Source of the DNA: Nostoc sp. JL33
Lineage (GTDB): Bacteria; Cyanobacteriota; Cyanobacteriia; Cyanobacteriales; Nostocaceae
Length of the DNA stretch: 64,000 nucleotides
Assembly: GCF_017114985.1 (NCBI RefSeq)
Contig: NZ_JABXKP010000007.1
Location: 62,001-126,000 of the forward strand
Direction: 5' to 3'
The position numbers were made by a program, and so were the translations under genes. The notes beneath the pieces are model-generated. The model was not told where the DNA came from and did no database searches. It was given only the letters and a program-made list of their open reading frames with translations. Position 1 is the first letter of the stretch. Each line of letters starts with the position of its first letter. Below, piece after piece: positions 55,447 through 63,322 of the stretch.

Positions 55447-55646
55447 GCTCATATCTTGCACCAGGCGACTGGAAGTCGCGGCTACACAGCCAAAACCCGC
55501 CTGCGCGGGTTGAAAACCCTAATTTTGCATTAGTCCGCGTAGGCGGACTTTGTTTGTATAGCCAAGCCAGTGCGGTCTTGGGGGTTTCCCCCATGAGCAA
55601 CTGGCGTGCGATTTCTAATCGCCAGGGCTAGGTGCAAGATATGAGC
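55447..55646. mobile_element. 200-bp MITE-like element with 16-bp perfect terminal inverted repeats
   Basis: GCTCATATCTTGCACC (55447-55462) and its exact complement GGTGCAAGATATGAGC (55631-55646) bound the element. Inside is copy B of the double-hairpin repeat (55464-55563). There is no coding capacity. It starts 34 bases after the multicopper oxidase stop. No clear target duplication is seen. Confidence 0.6.
55464..55563 (+). repeat. Dispersed double-hairpin repeat, copy B
   Basis: GCGACTGGAAGTCGCGGCTA is followed by hairpin AACCCGC..GCGGGTT, a spacer, hairpin AGTCCGC..GCGGACT and TTTGTTTGTATAGCC. Compared with copy A (33191-33300), both stems differ by paired changes that keep the base pairs. 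Confidence 0.75.
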
Positions 55647-55746
55647 AGGGGTAATTTTTACGTGTAACCTTGATTTAAGGGACTGACAAATAAAAAAACA
55701 TCCCAAATTTTGTAGTGGGATGGGTGTCCCCACCCGTCCCATATTC

Positions 55747-55772
55747 AGGGCGGGCAGGATGCCCACCCCACA
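55747..55772 (-). repeat. GTGGGGTGGGCATC repeat, copy 2 (inverted)
   Basis: On the - strand it matches 25 of 26 bases of the unit at 53128-53153. It directly precedes a 21-bp tandem repeat array. Confidence 0.7.
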
Positions 55773-55809
55773 AGATGGATAATTTATTTCTTGGAAATCC
55801 CTAAGCTCA

Positions 55810-55977
55810 ATGTTGACCTTCTGAGGTTCGATGTTGACCTTCTGAGGTTCGATGTTGACCTTCTGAGGTTCGATGTTGACCTTCTGAGGTTCGATGTTGA
55901 CCTTCTGAGGTTCGATGTTGACCTTCTGAGGTTCGATGTTGACCTTCTGAGGCTCGATGTTGACCTTCTGAGGCTCA
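55810..55977. repeat. 21-bp tandem repeat, eight units
   Basis: The unit ATGTTGACCTTCTGAGGTTCG is repeated eight times with no length change and only GGCTC variants in the last two. Both strands are open through the array: the + strand encodes the heptad FDVDLLR, the - strand SNLRRST. The + frame runs from an ATG at 55791 to 56111, but its flanks are repeat-derived, so I do not call a gene. Confidence 0.85.
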
Positions 55978-55988
55978 AAAATGCTTTG

Positions 55989-56035
55989 GCGATTAGAAAT
56001 CGCGGCTACACAAACAAAACCTGCCTTCGCAGGTT
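55989..56035 (+). repeat. Dispersed double-hairpin repeat, copy C (first half)
   Basis: GCGATTAGAAATCGCGGCTA, ACAAACAAAACCTGCCTTCG and CAGGTT match the first half of copies A and B. The AACCTGC..GCAGGTT stem is kept with a TTC loop change. The second hairpin is absent. Confidence 0.65.
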
Positions 56036-56144
56036 ACAAAAATCTTGGGATACAAAACGCGAAAAGGGCATAACATTGTTATGCCCCTACAAATTGCGTA
56101 TATTTTACTAAATTTACAACTGCTGTAATCGCCTACTTTAGACT

Positions 56145-56618
56145 TTAGCTAACTGGGACTTCGGGTTGCTTTTTCTTAGAACGGCGGTTAAACCTGCGTC
56201 CCATCTCATCAATAACTGCATCTAAACCTGTGACATCACCGCTAGCTTTGGCATAGCTATAAATTGCTAATGCTGCGGCATACGCTTCGCTAGCAGCAGC
56301 TATACAGGTATCATCTACTAGTTCTTGCAGTTGTGTTAGAGACAAAAGCACCGGATATAAGTCCTCAAATATCCCTAAATCTCGGCGCATCTCTTCCAAA
56401 TCAAAAGAACGAGGCAAAAAATTAGGGTTTTGTGTCGCAACTTCTAAAGCTTTGCTGACAAAAGCTCGACTTTTATCTCCCATCTTCAACATTTTTCGCC
56501 GGTCTTCAGGGGTCAAATCAATCAAAAATGGTAACTTTTCTCTAATTGTAGCGATCGCCTGCATGACTGCTTCCTTGTCTGCTGGGGCTAAGTTGGCACT
56601 GATACGATTTTCTGCCAT
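56145..56618 (-). CDS. Conserved protein of unknown function
   Basis: The 157-residue protein is mostly helical and soluble: ADKEAVMQAIATIREKLPFLIDLTPEDRRKMLKMGDKSRAFVSKAL, then RSFDLEEMRRDLGIFEDLYPVLLSLTQLQELVDDTCIAAASEAYAAALAIYSYAK, with a basic tail FNRRSKKKQPE. No catalytic motif or membrane segment is visible, and I do not know a family name. Codon use is normal, and the frame is not repeat-derived. It stands alone among repeats. Confidence 0.65.
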   Translation of the reverse strand: MAENRISANLAPADKEAVMQAIATIREKLPFLIDLTPEDRRKMLKMGDKSRAFVSKALEVATQNPNFLPRSFDLEEMRRDLGIFEDLYPVLLSLTQLQELVDDTCIAAASEAYAAALAIYSYAKASGDVTGLDAVIDEMGRRFNRRSKKKQPEVPVS

Positions 56619-56669
56619 TTTTAATACTACTTTAGGATACTTGTATTCAGTATTCCCAAAATTGTAGAG

Positions 56670-56698
56670 GCGATGTCTACGACGGGCTACGCCTACGC
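56670..56698 (+). repeat. GCGATGTCT..CGAC repeat, third copy
   Basis: GCGATGTCTACGACGGGCTA and CGCCTACGC match the unit that interrupts the Uma2 gene. It lies in the spacer before the TumA-like gene. Confidence 0.6.
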
Positions 56699-56813
56699 TA
56701 TTGTTGATAGATAATTAACGCAAGTTTGATAAACCTCTCCCTGCTTTAAACTAAAAATCAACTATCTCGACGATGAAGTGATAAAAGTGTTTAGTATAAA
56801 CTAATGAAACTGA

Positions 56814-57125
56814 ATGCAGAAATCAATGCGTAAACAAATCATCGAATATACATCTTCACTAGATGCGCTGATTGCCCTTAGCAAACAGTTAAATACCTAT
56901 GAAATAAAGTACCAAATGAATTCAGAAGATTTTTTTGCCAAATATAGCCAAGGAGAAACTTCTGACGATGAAGTGTTTGTCGAATGGGCAGGAAACTATC
57001 AACATTATCTAGCTCTACACCAAGATATAAAGAGCAAACTCAAAGATAGCGATCGCATTTATCAGAGGGGAACACTCAAAAATACTTGCAATTGCCAATT
57101 CCCAACTCTGCTGCTGAAGTTCTAA
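56814..57125 (+). CDS. TumA-like antitoxin, solitary, with extended tail
   Basis: Residues 5-80 (MRKQIIEYTSSLDALIALSKQLNTYEIKYQMNSEDFFAKYSQGETSDDEVFVEWAGNYQHYLALHQDIKSKL) resemble the TumA-type antitoxin that pairs with TumE toxins. No TumE-like gene is adjacent on either side, so the antitoxin is orphaned. The last 20 residues (YQRGTLKNTCNCQFPTLLLKF) look like read-through of decayed DNA. An ATG at 56826 could be the true start. The family assignment is from memory of the motif EEFF..Y..G...DD..F.EWAGNYQHYL. Confidence 0.5.
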   Translation: MQKSMRKQIIEYTSSLDALIALSKQLNTYEIKYQMNSEDFFAKYSQGETSDDEVFVEWAGNYQHYLALHQDIKSKLKDSDRIYQRGTLKNTCNCQFPTLLLKF

Positions 57126-57144
57126 TTTTTCAAGTCATGATAAC

Positions 57145-57567
57145 TCAAGCTTCTGTTTCCAGTAAAAGCGCTCGATAACCTGCTTGGACAAAGTGTTGAT
57201 CGGCTGTTGCTGCAATGATTAAGCCCTGATCTTGCATGACAATAAACGAAATACAATCAGTTAGTCCCCAAGTTTTGTCTAGACGGGACTGATAGAGCTG
57301 TAAAGCACGGTTGAGGAGTTCTGTGTCTACACTCACAACACACATATTTGATGTTTGATAGCACTGCTGGATAAATCGGATCGCTGCTGTGCGATTAAAA
57401 GCACTCAAAGCATTACCAACTTCAATTAAAACAGCTTCAGTTAACCATACTTCTACGGCGCTTTGGACACGCGGTAGCAGCGTTCTAGCCTTGATATGGT
57501 ATTGATCGCGTGCATTTAGTAACGCTTGGATAAAAACAGTGTCTAAAAATATTCGCTCACCTGTCAT
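57145..57567 (-). CDS. PIN domain toxin (VapC-like)
   Basis: The 140-residue protein has the PIN-domain acidic residues: Asp9 (FLDTVF), Glu49 (VLIEVGNAL), Asp104 (GLTDCISF) and Asp123 (TADQHF). These form the metal-dependent RNase site of VapC toxins. Its ATG overlaps the stop of the upstream antitoxin gene by four bases (57564-57567), so the pair is translated together. The usual target is tRNA or rRNA; here it is not known. Confidence 0.85.
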   Translation of the reverse strand: MTGERIFLDTVFIQALLNARDQYHIKARTLLPRVQSAVEVWLTEAVLIEVGNALSAFNRTAAIRFIQQCYQTSNMCVVSVDTELLNRALQLYQSRLDKTWGLTDCISFIVMQDQGLIIAATADQHFVQAGYRALLLETEA

Positions 57568-57818
57568 GTGTTAATTTCAGGCTGATGTTTTGGTGTGCCA
57601 TACAGGTAATGGTCATGTTGACTTGCCCAATCTTCGGGTGCATCAACTGTTCCCGTTAAATCTTCTAATACATCCCACACATCAGCCGCTTTAGTTTCAG
57701 ATGAGTTAATATCCTCAGAAACGATAGTAATTACGTAGCGCTTGTTTGGCTCTAAATCAAGTGGTATATCTGGTCGCAAAACAGAACCATCAAATATAAC
57801 TGTTAAGATTTTGCTCAT
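57564..57818 (-). CDS. Antitoxin of the PIN toxin
   Basis: The 84-residue protein starts SKILTVIFDGSVLRPDIPLDLEPNKRYVITIV, like the DUF104/AF2212-type small antitoxins with a short beta domain. An acidic helix DVWDVLEDLTGTVDAPEDWASQHDHYLYG follows, likely the toxin-binding part. It overlaps the PIN gene by four bases and precedes it, as in VapBC operons. The pair lies 13 bases downstream of the pentapeptide-RidA gene on the same strand. Confidence 0.78.
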   Translation of the reverse strand: MSKILTVIFDGSVLRPDIPLDLEPNKRYVITIVSEDINSSETKAADVWDVLEDLTGTVDAPEDWASQHDHYLYGTPKHQPEINT

Positions 57819-57831
57819 TGATACCTTCCTT

Positions 57832-59127
57832 CTAACCGCTAATTACTGCGATCGCATCAATTTCTACTAAGACATCTTTAGGTAAGCGCGATACCTGAAC
57901 ACAAGCCCGCGCTGGGGCTGTATCTTCCGGGAAATATTTAGCATAAACGGCATTCACCGCCGCGAAATCATTCATATCAGCTAAAAATACAGTGGTCTTC
58001 ACTACATCTTGGAAAGTCGCACCAGATGCTGTGAGGATGGCTTGAAGATTAGCTATTACCTGCTCAGTTTGCTTTTTGACATCATCAGTGTAGACGACAT
58101 CACCAAGGCGGGGATCGATGGCAATTTGTCCAGCGACGAATACAAATTGACCTGAAGCTGCGATCGCTTGATTATAAGGGCCGACTGGAGCGGGTGCGTT
58201 CTCAGTATTAATTACTTTACGAGTCATAGATATTACTTTCTCTAACGATGTTTCCTGTTTACCGATTTCCGCTTCAGGAGCAATCGGCTTGTAGACTTCT
58301 CCATCTGGCATTATTGCACGACTGAAGTCAGCATCCTCAATTAGCCATCCATAAGTAGTAGCATCAGTCAAGTCTGCTCTGGTCAAATTTGTTTCCTTCA
58401 AATTTGCCTTTCTCAAATCTGCTCCTTGCAGAACTGCTCTCTCCAGATTTGCCCTTTGGAGAGAAGATTGTCTGAGGTTTGCCTGTGTGAGATTGGCTCC
58501 AGCCAGATCAGTTCCAGCCAAATTTAAGCCTGATAGATTAAAATTCTTTAAATTTACTGCTTGCAGTTTAGCATCCTGTAGATTTGCCTTTTGAAAGTTT
58601 ACGCCCTGTAAGTTAGCTCGACTCAAATCTGCTCCTACTAGGGAAACTCCACTAAAGTCTACATTACTGAGTGTTGAATTACTCAAATCTGCTCCTACCA
58701 AGGACACTTCTCTTAGTTTTGCATTACTCAAATTTGCATTACTTAAATTTGCCTTGTCTAAGTTAGCGTGACTCAAGTTTGCACTACCTAGATTTGCTTC
58801 ACTTAAGTTAACACTGCTTAAGTTTGCGCCACTAAAGTTTGCTGACGGCTGTTGCAGTTCCCGCTTCCACCAAATTTCTTTACCATTTACTTTACTGAAA
58901 TTTGCGGCTGTCAGACATGCCTTACTAAAATCGGTTCCGTTAATTATTGCCTCTGTCAGGTTTGCCTTACTTAAATCTGCACCTTTAAAATTTGCACCAA
59001 TCAGGTCGGTATTCGATAAGTCTATTTCAATTAGGTCTGTATTTCTGAGGTCTACATTTGCCAGTACTGCTCCCTGAAAGTTCCGTTGTCCTGCGGCGTA
59101 TTTCTCCAAAAGTTCCTTAGCATCCAT
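57832..59127 (-). CDS. Pentapeptide-repeat protein fused to a RidA domain
   Basis: The 431-residue frame has about 250 residues of pentapeptide repeats (A(N/D)Lx[23 protein letters not shown] and many more). A short linker ([14 protein letters not shown]) and a complete RidA/YjgF domain follow, from Met301 ([21 protein letters not shown]). The conserved Arg in [11 protein letters not shown] and [11 protein letters not shown] are in place. RidA deaminates reactive enamines from PLP enzymes. The junction retains the RidA start Met (58225-58227), so RidA may also be made alone from an internal start. It is either a real fusion or two genes joined by loss of a stop codon. Confidence 0.85.
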   Translation of the reverse strand: MDAKELLEKYAAGQRNFQGAVLANVDLRNTDLIEIDLSNTDLIGANFKGADLSKANLTEAIINGTDFSKACLTAANFSKVNGKEIWWKRELQQPSANFSGANLSSVNLSEANLGSANLSHANLDKANLSNANLSNAKLREVSLVGADLSNSTLSNVDFSGVSLVGADLSRANLQGVNFQKANLQDAKLQAVNLKNFNLSGLNLAGTDLAGANLTQANLRQSSLQRANLERAVLQGADLRKANLKETNLTRADLTDATTYGWLIEDADFSRAIMPDGEVYKPIAPEAEIGKQETSLEKVISMTRKVINTENAPAPVGPYNQAIAASGQFVFVAGQIAIDPRLGDVVYTDDVKKQTEQVIANLQAILTASGATFQDVVKTTVFLADMNDFAAVNAVYAKYFPEDTAPARACVQVSRLPKDVLVEIDAIAVISG

Positions 59128-59205
59128 AATGCACCTTTGAATACCACTGACACAGTATAATCACAAAAACTTTGTGTCACAGGTATTCTTCTTCCCTCTT
59201 CCTTC

Positions 59206-59268
59206 GCGCCCTTCGCGCCTTCGCGGTTCGTCCCTCTACCCCAACCTCGGACGTATCCCATAATGCCG
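59206..59268 (+). repeat. Direct repeat A flanking the TA module
   Basis: GCGCCCTTCGCGCCTTCGCG, GTTCGTCCC and CCAACCTCGGACGTATCCC match the stretch at 60172-60235 with only a few changes. Copy B is also the 3' end of the NUDIX gene, which suggests the unit arose by duplication of that gene's end. Confidence 0.75.
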
Positions 59269-59327
59269 TCAGGTCTGCATCTCGATCGCACTCGTATAAT
59301 ACTATTACGACAGACTGCAAAATATCG

Positions 59328-59636
59328 ATGAATATTAAAGAACTATTACTCCAAGAAATTGAATCATCCTCAGATGTTCTACTAGCCCAAACGCTAGATT
59401 TTTTGCGTTTTCTCAAAACCAAACCAGGAACCGAGGAAATATCTGTTGACCTGTCAACGGAAAAAAATGATGATACTTCCAGTCATGAAACAAAACCGGA
59501 AATACAGGAAGCAACACCAATTATTAGAGGCTCTAAAGCAGAAGACTTGCTAAAATTTGCCGGAACCTGGCAAGGGGAAGATTTTGAGGAGTGCTTGCAA
59601 CTTGTTTACAAAACTCGTTCCCCGGCTGAATTTTAG
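59328..59636 (+). CDS. Antitoxin (DUF2281-like) of a PIN module
   Basis: The ATG at 59328 gives 102 residues; a much longer frame begins in a repeat and is not credible. MNIKELLLQEIESSSDVLLAQTLDFLRFLKTK matches the N-terminus of DUF2281-type antitoxins. The C-terminus KAEDLLKFAGTWQGEDFEECLQLVYKTRSPAEF is typical of cyanobacterial partners of PIN toxins. It ends at the start of the toxin gene (TAG at 59634, toxin GTG or ATG at 59636-59641). Confidence 0.8.
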   Translation: MNIKELLLQEIESSSDVLLAQTLDFLRFLKTKPGTEEISVDLSTEKNDDTSSHETKPEIQEATPIIRGSKAEDLLKFAGTWQGEDFEECLQLVYKTRSPAEF

Positions 59637-59638
59637 TG

Positions 59639-60082
59639 ATGTACCTCTTAGACACCAATCATTGTAGCCGGATCATTTTCGGAGAAACAAACATCATTCG
59701 TCGGTTACAAGAACACATCGGCTTAGGAGTTGCAACTAGCGTGATTGTGCAAGGTGAACTCCTTTACATGGTGCAAAAGTCTTCTCAACAAGAAGCAAAT
59801 CTTCGCTTTGTCAGAACTTTTCTGCAAACCATTGACCTTTATCCCATTAGTGGAGGGGTTGCCGATGTTTACGGTAGCCTCAAAGGGGAAATTGTCGAAC
59901 ATTTTGGCCCCAAAGATAAAGCAAAGCGTAGAAAGTTTACAGTTCAAGAATTAGGTTTTAGTGATAACGACTTGTGGATAGCATCAACTGCTCTGCACTA
60001 TAACCTCACCGTCGTCTCAGGAGACAGCGATTTTCAAAGGATACAACAAGTACAAACCTTAGTCTTAGAATCTTGGCTTTGA
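59639..60082 (+). CDS. PIN domain toxin (VapC-like)
   Basis: From the ATG at 59639 the protein has 147 residues; a GTG at 59636 overlaps the antitoxin stop. It shows the PIN acidic residues: Asp5 (LLDTN), Glu40 (QGELLYMV), Asp109/Asp111 (SDNDLWIASTAL) and Asp129/Asp131 (SGDSDF). It should be a metal-dependent RNase held by the upstream antitoxin. The pair lies between two direct repeats, which suggests it moved as a cassette. Confidence 0.85.
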   Translation: MYLLDTNHCSRIIFGETNIIRRLQEHIGLGVATSVIVQGELLYMVQKSSQQEANLRFVRTFLQTIDLYPISGGVADVYGSLKGEIVEHFGPKDKAKRRKFTVQELGFSDNDLWIASTALHYNLTVVSGDSDFQRIQQVQTLVLESWL

Positions 60083-60171
60083 CATCCTCCCAACACCAAC
60101 CTATTTCTACAGAACGTTTACACAAACTGTATGTTGGGGAATTCCAGATATTCCTCTCCCCTCTTCTCTCT

Positions 60172-60235
60172 GCGCCCTTCGCGCCTTCGCGGTTCGTTCC
60201 TCCTACCCCAACCTCGGACGTATCCCATAATGCCG
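60172..60235 (+). repeat. Direct repeat B flanking the TA module
   Basis: It repeats the 59206-59268 unit with a one-base insertion and a few changes. Its right part encodes the last residues ([10 protein letters not shown]) of the NUDIX gene on the - strand. Confidence 0.75.
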
Positions 60236-60634
60236 ATATCGCCAATAATCGCGCAAAATGCGATCGTGGTCAAAACATAAATTATTAGGCACTCGCCAAT
60301 ACTCAAAAACTCCTACACCCTTAGCATCATCCCCAGCCTTTGGTTCACCCGTAGCTGTCGCCAAAAACACAATGCTAATCGTATGCTGACGCGGATCGCG
60401 ATTGGGGTCAGAATACACCAGTAATTGTTCAACTAACTCCACCTGCAAACCCGTTTCTTCCTGGGCTTCTCGCCGCGCCGCCACTTCCACAGCTTCCCCA
60501 TAATCCACAAAACCACCAGGAATAGCCCAACCTAAGGGTAGATTCTGTCTTTCAATTAACACTATTGGCCGATGAGGTCGATCTACTAATTCAATGATGA
60601 TATCAACTGTCGGTGTAGGATTTCGGTAAGCCAT
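60203..60634 (-). CDS. NUDIX hydrolase
   Basis: The 143-residue protein has NUDIX box [24 protein letters not shown] and a GWAIPGG lead-in, with [21 protein letters not shown] after it. This layout is close to ADP-ribose pyrophosphatase-like NUDIX proteins, which cut nucleoside diphosphates linked to another moiety. The final residues [12 protein letters not shown] come from a sequence that is repeated at 59206. It converges with the upstream PIN gene. Confidence 0.88.
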   Translation of the reverse strand: MAYRNPTPTVDIIIELVDRPHRPIVLIERQNLPLGWAIPGGFVDYGEAVEVAARREAQEETGLQVELVEQLLVYSDPNRDPRQHTISIVFLATATGEPKAGDDAKGVGVFEYWRVPNNLCFDHDRILRDYWRYRHYGIRPRLG

Positions 60635-60877
60635 GCAATTTTGGATTTTAGATTTTAGATTTTGGATTAATTAGGGATTGGGAATTGGACATTGGGCATT
60701 TGTTATTCCCCTTGCCCCCCCACTCTCGACTCTTCACTCCCCGCTACCTACTACCGGCAGCTTTCAAAGCTGAACGTAGCATGATAAATTCAATGCGATT
60801 GGCTTTGCCACTGCCCCTTGGGCGATCGCATTGCGTGTTGATCAGACAATTGCTTCCTTCCATAATTCAGGTTAAAT

Positions 60878-62386
60878 ATGCCTTTTCCTAGATCCAGTGG
60901 TATTTTGCTGCATCCTACCTCTTTCCCCAGTCGATTTGGCATTGGGGATTTAGGCTTAGAAGCCTATCGCTTCATTGATTTTCTCAAAGAGAGCCATCAA
61001 CAATATTGGCAAGTTTTACCCTTAGGCCCTACTGGATACGGCAATTCCCCGTATATGTGCTACTCGGCAATGGCAGGAAATCCCCTGCTGATTAATCCAG
61101 AAAAACTCCTAGATGAGGGTTTGCTAGCTGAAGAAGACTTTGCTAATTTACCAGGATTTCCGGTAGAAAAGGTAGATTTCCAGCAGGTTGTGCCAATTAA
61201 GATTGGGTTACTCAAAAAAGCCTGTGAAAACTTTAGAACCAATGCTACGCCTATCCAGCATAAAGAGTTTGAAGGTTTTTGCGATAGTAAAGCCTATTGG
61301 CTAGATAATTACGCCTTATTTATGGCGCTCAAAGATGCTAACGACAATGCAAGCTGGCATACATGGGATCGAGAACTTGTGAAGCGGGAACCGGAAGCAT
61401 TAGCTGATGTAGAGCGTCGGCTGAATGGAGAGATTTTTTATTACAAATTCGTCCAATTTGAGTTTTTCCGCCAGTGGTCAGACCTAAAAAGTTACGCCAA
61501 TATGCGTGGCATTGACATTATCGGCGATATCCCCATCTACGTAGCTCACGATAGCGCGGACGTGTGGGCGCATCCCGACATCTTTTGCTTAGATGAAGAG
61601 ACAGGAGTTGCTGCCCAAATGGCAGGAGTTCCACCAGATTACTTTAGCGCCACCGGTCAATTGTGGGGAAACCCGGTTTATAACTGGGAGGAATTGCAAA
61701 AACAAGACTTTAAATGGTGGGTACAGCGCTTTGAGGCAATGCTGGATTATGTAGATATAATTCGCATTGACCACTTCCGAGGCTTTGAGGCTTATTGGTC
61801 TGTGCCCAAAGGCGAACAAACTGCCATGAATGGTAAATGGGTGAAAGCGCCTGGTGATGCTTTTTTTGAAGTGATTAGACAGAAGTTGGGCAAACTACCT
61901 GTCTTGGCGGAAGATTTGGGAGTAATTACACCAGAAGTAGATGCGCTGCGAGACAAGTATGAATTTCCTGGGATGAAAGTTTTGCAGTTTGCCTTTGGTT
62001 CTGATCCCGGTAATCCATTTTTACCATTTAATTACCCGCGAAATGCTGTAGTTTATAGCGGGACTCACGATAATGACACAACTGTAGGCTGGTTTAATTC
62101 AGCCAACGACAACGAAAAGCAAAACCTCTTGCTTTATTTAGGTTGTATTAGTCCTGAAGGCATCCACTGGGATTTAATTCGCCTAGCTTTGAGTTCCATA
62201 GCCAACCAAGCGATTATTCCTTTGCAAGATATTTTGGGATTAGGAAACGAAGCGCGGATGAATTTTCCCAGTGTTGCTGAGGGTAACTGGGAGTGGCGCT
62301 ATCAAGCGTCAGCGTTGACACAAGAATTAGGCGATCGCTTAAAAGTTCTTACCAGACTCAATGGACGCGCCCCGCAAGCACAATGA
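60878..62386 (+). CDS. malQ: 4-alpha-glucanotransferase
   Basis: The 502-residue GH77 enzyme starts PFPRSSGILLHPTSFPSRFGIGDLG, with PTGYGNSPYMCYSAMAGNPLLI. The catalytic residues lie in IIRIDHFRGFEAYW (nucleophile Asp), PVLAEDLGVITPEV (acid/base Glu) and YSGTHDNDTTVGWF (transition-state Asp). It disproportionates alpha-1,4 glucans in glycogen or maltodextrin metabolism. Alone on the + strand, with AT-rich repeats of TTTTAGATTTTGG upstream (60635-60680) and short tandem repeats downstream. Confidence 0.96.
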   Translation: MPFPRSSGILLHPTSFPSRFGIGDLGLEAYRFIDFLKESHQQYWQVLPLGPTGYGNSPYMCYSAMAGNPLLINPEKLLDEGLLAEEDFANLPGFPVEKVDFQQVVPIKIGLLKKACENFRTNATPIQHKEFEGFCDSKAYWLDNYALFMALKDANDNASWHTWDRELVKREPEALADVERRLNGEIFYYKFVQFEFFRQWSDLKSYANMRGIDIIGDIPIYVAHDSADVWAHPDIFCLDEETGVAAQMAGVPPDYFSATGQLWGNPVYNWEELQKQDFKWWVQRFEAMLDYVDIIRIDHFRGFEAYWSVPKGEQTAMNGKWVKAPGDAFFEVIRQKLGKLPVLAEDLGVITPEVDALRDKYEFPGMKVLQFAFGSDPGNPFLPFNYPRNAVVYSGTHDNDTTVGWFNSANDNEKQNLLLYLGCISPEGIHWDLIRLALSSIANQAIIPLQDILGLGNEARMNFPSVAEGNWEWRYQASALTQELGDRLKVLTRLNGRAPQAQ

Positions 62387-62483
62387 GGAGTGGGGAGTGG
62401 GGAGACAAGGGAGACAAGGAAGAGGGAGGAGTAAATGCCTCCTTGTCCTCCTTGTCCTCCTTGTCCTCCTCATCTCCCTCATC
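62387..62483. repeat. Short tandem repeats between malQ and the HTH gene
   Basis: GAGTGGGGAGTGGGGAGACAAGG units are followed by four copies of CCTTGTCCT. They fill the gap between two converging genes. Confidence 0.7.
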
Positions 62484-63293
62484 TCAAAACTTAGGTTTAG
62501 CAGCAATCCTAATTTCTTCCTCTTTCCCAGGCTCTCCCATTTGCTTGGCTTTCTCTTGATTGACGCTCATCAACACACCACCAGCATTATCAGTTTTTAC
62601 TGTCAGTTGCTCTTGGGCTTTCCAAATCCGGTGAGTTCCTTCTGGTAAAGTACCCTCAAACTCGGTTTTGCCATCGGCTATTACGCGAATCCAAGATGAC
62701 GCTTTCAAAGTGACACCAATCTGTACAGCCTGTCTCTGTTGAACGCCGCTCAGGGTATCGCTGATCGGTTTAACCTCCACTGATTTTCCTTGGGCTAGTT
62801 TTGCTTTAACAACGGACTTTTGTTTTTGATATGGCTGGTTTTGGCTATTACTTGCTTGTAGCACAGCGTTATTTAATAACTGAGATAAGCCACTTACAGA
62901 GCAGACAATTAGGAATATGTAAAGAAAGTAAAGATGAATCGGACGTAGTTGATTAAGGGGTGAAATATTCCCCATACTTTCGGGGTTCACTTGTGCAGAA
63001 CTGATTGGAAAAGTGCCAGAAAATTCTACTCCATTCAAGCCGAGTGCTTCGGCAAATTGCCTGATCAAACCCTGAATATAGATTGGTTCTGGCAGATCGT
63101 TTAAATTACCTTCTTCGATCGCCTGCAATAATCGCCGGGGAATCCTGGTCAATACAACCACTTGCTCTAGAGATAGACCCTGTTCTTGACGCAATGCCAA
63201 AAGTTTAGCGCCCAATTCTGCCAACTTTTCGGCTCGTTGTTGCTCTAATAAAACTGATGGTTGGTGATTATTCTTCTTTCTGGGCCATTTCAT
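62484..63293 (-). CDS. RodZ-like helix-turn-helix membrane protein
   Basis: The 269-residue protein has an N-terminal HTH_25 domain (GAKLLALRQEQGLSLEQVVVLTRIPRRLLQAIEEGNLNDLPEPIYIQGLIRQFAEALGL). One membrane segment is at about 120-135 (LYFLYIFLIVCSVSGL). The C-terminal DUF4115 domain has VGVTLKASSWIRVIADGKTEFEGTLPEGTHRIWKAQEQLTVKTDNAGGV. This is the layout of RodZ, which links MreB to the cell wall; the cyanobacterial form may regulate cell shape. It lies 30 bases after the pseudouridine synthase gene on the same strand. Confidence 0.87.
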   Translation of the reverse strand: MKWPRKKNNHQPSVLLEQQRAEKLAELGAKLLALRQEQGLSLEQVVVLTRIPRRLLQAIEEGNLNDLPEPIYIQGLIRQFAEALGLNGVEFSGTFPISSAQVNPESMGNISPLNQLRPIHLYFLYIFLIVCSVSGLSQLLNNAVLQASNSQNQPYQKQKSVVKAKLAQGKSVEVKPISDTLSGVQQRQAVQIGVTLKASSWIRVIADGKTEFEGTLPEGTHRIWKAQEQLTVKTDNAGGVLMSVNQEKAKQMGEPGKEEEIRIAAKPKF

Positions 63294-63322
63294 GCCTGCT
63301 GACGCTCCTTAATTCCACTGAA

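Noticed and set aside
55810..55977. CRISPR array
   Set aside because: The units abut with no spacers between them, and there are no cas genes.
55791..56111. 106-residue frame with FDVDLLR repeats as a leucine-rich protein
   Set aside because: Open only because the repeat unit is 21 bases; the flanks are dispersed repeats and there is no ribosome-binding site.
60685..60891. 68-residue frame before malQ
   Set aside because: It overlaps the malQ start and is built from spacer repeats.
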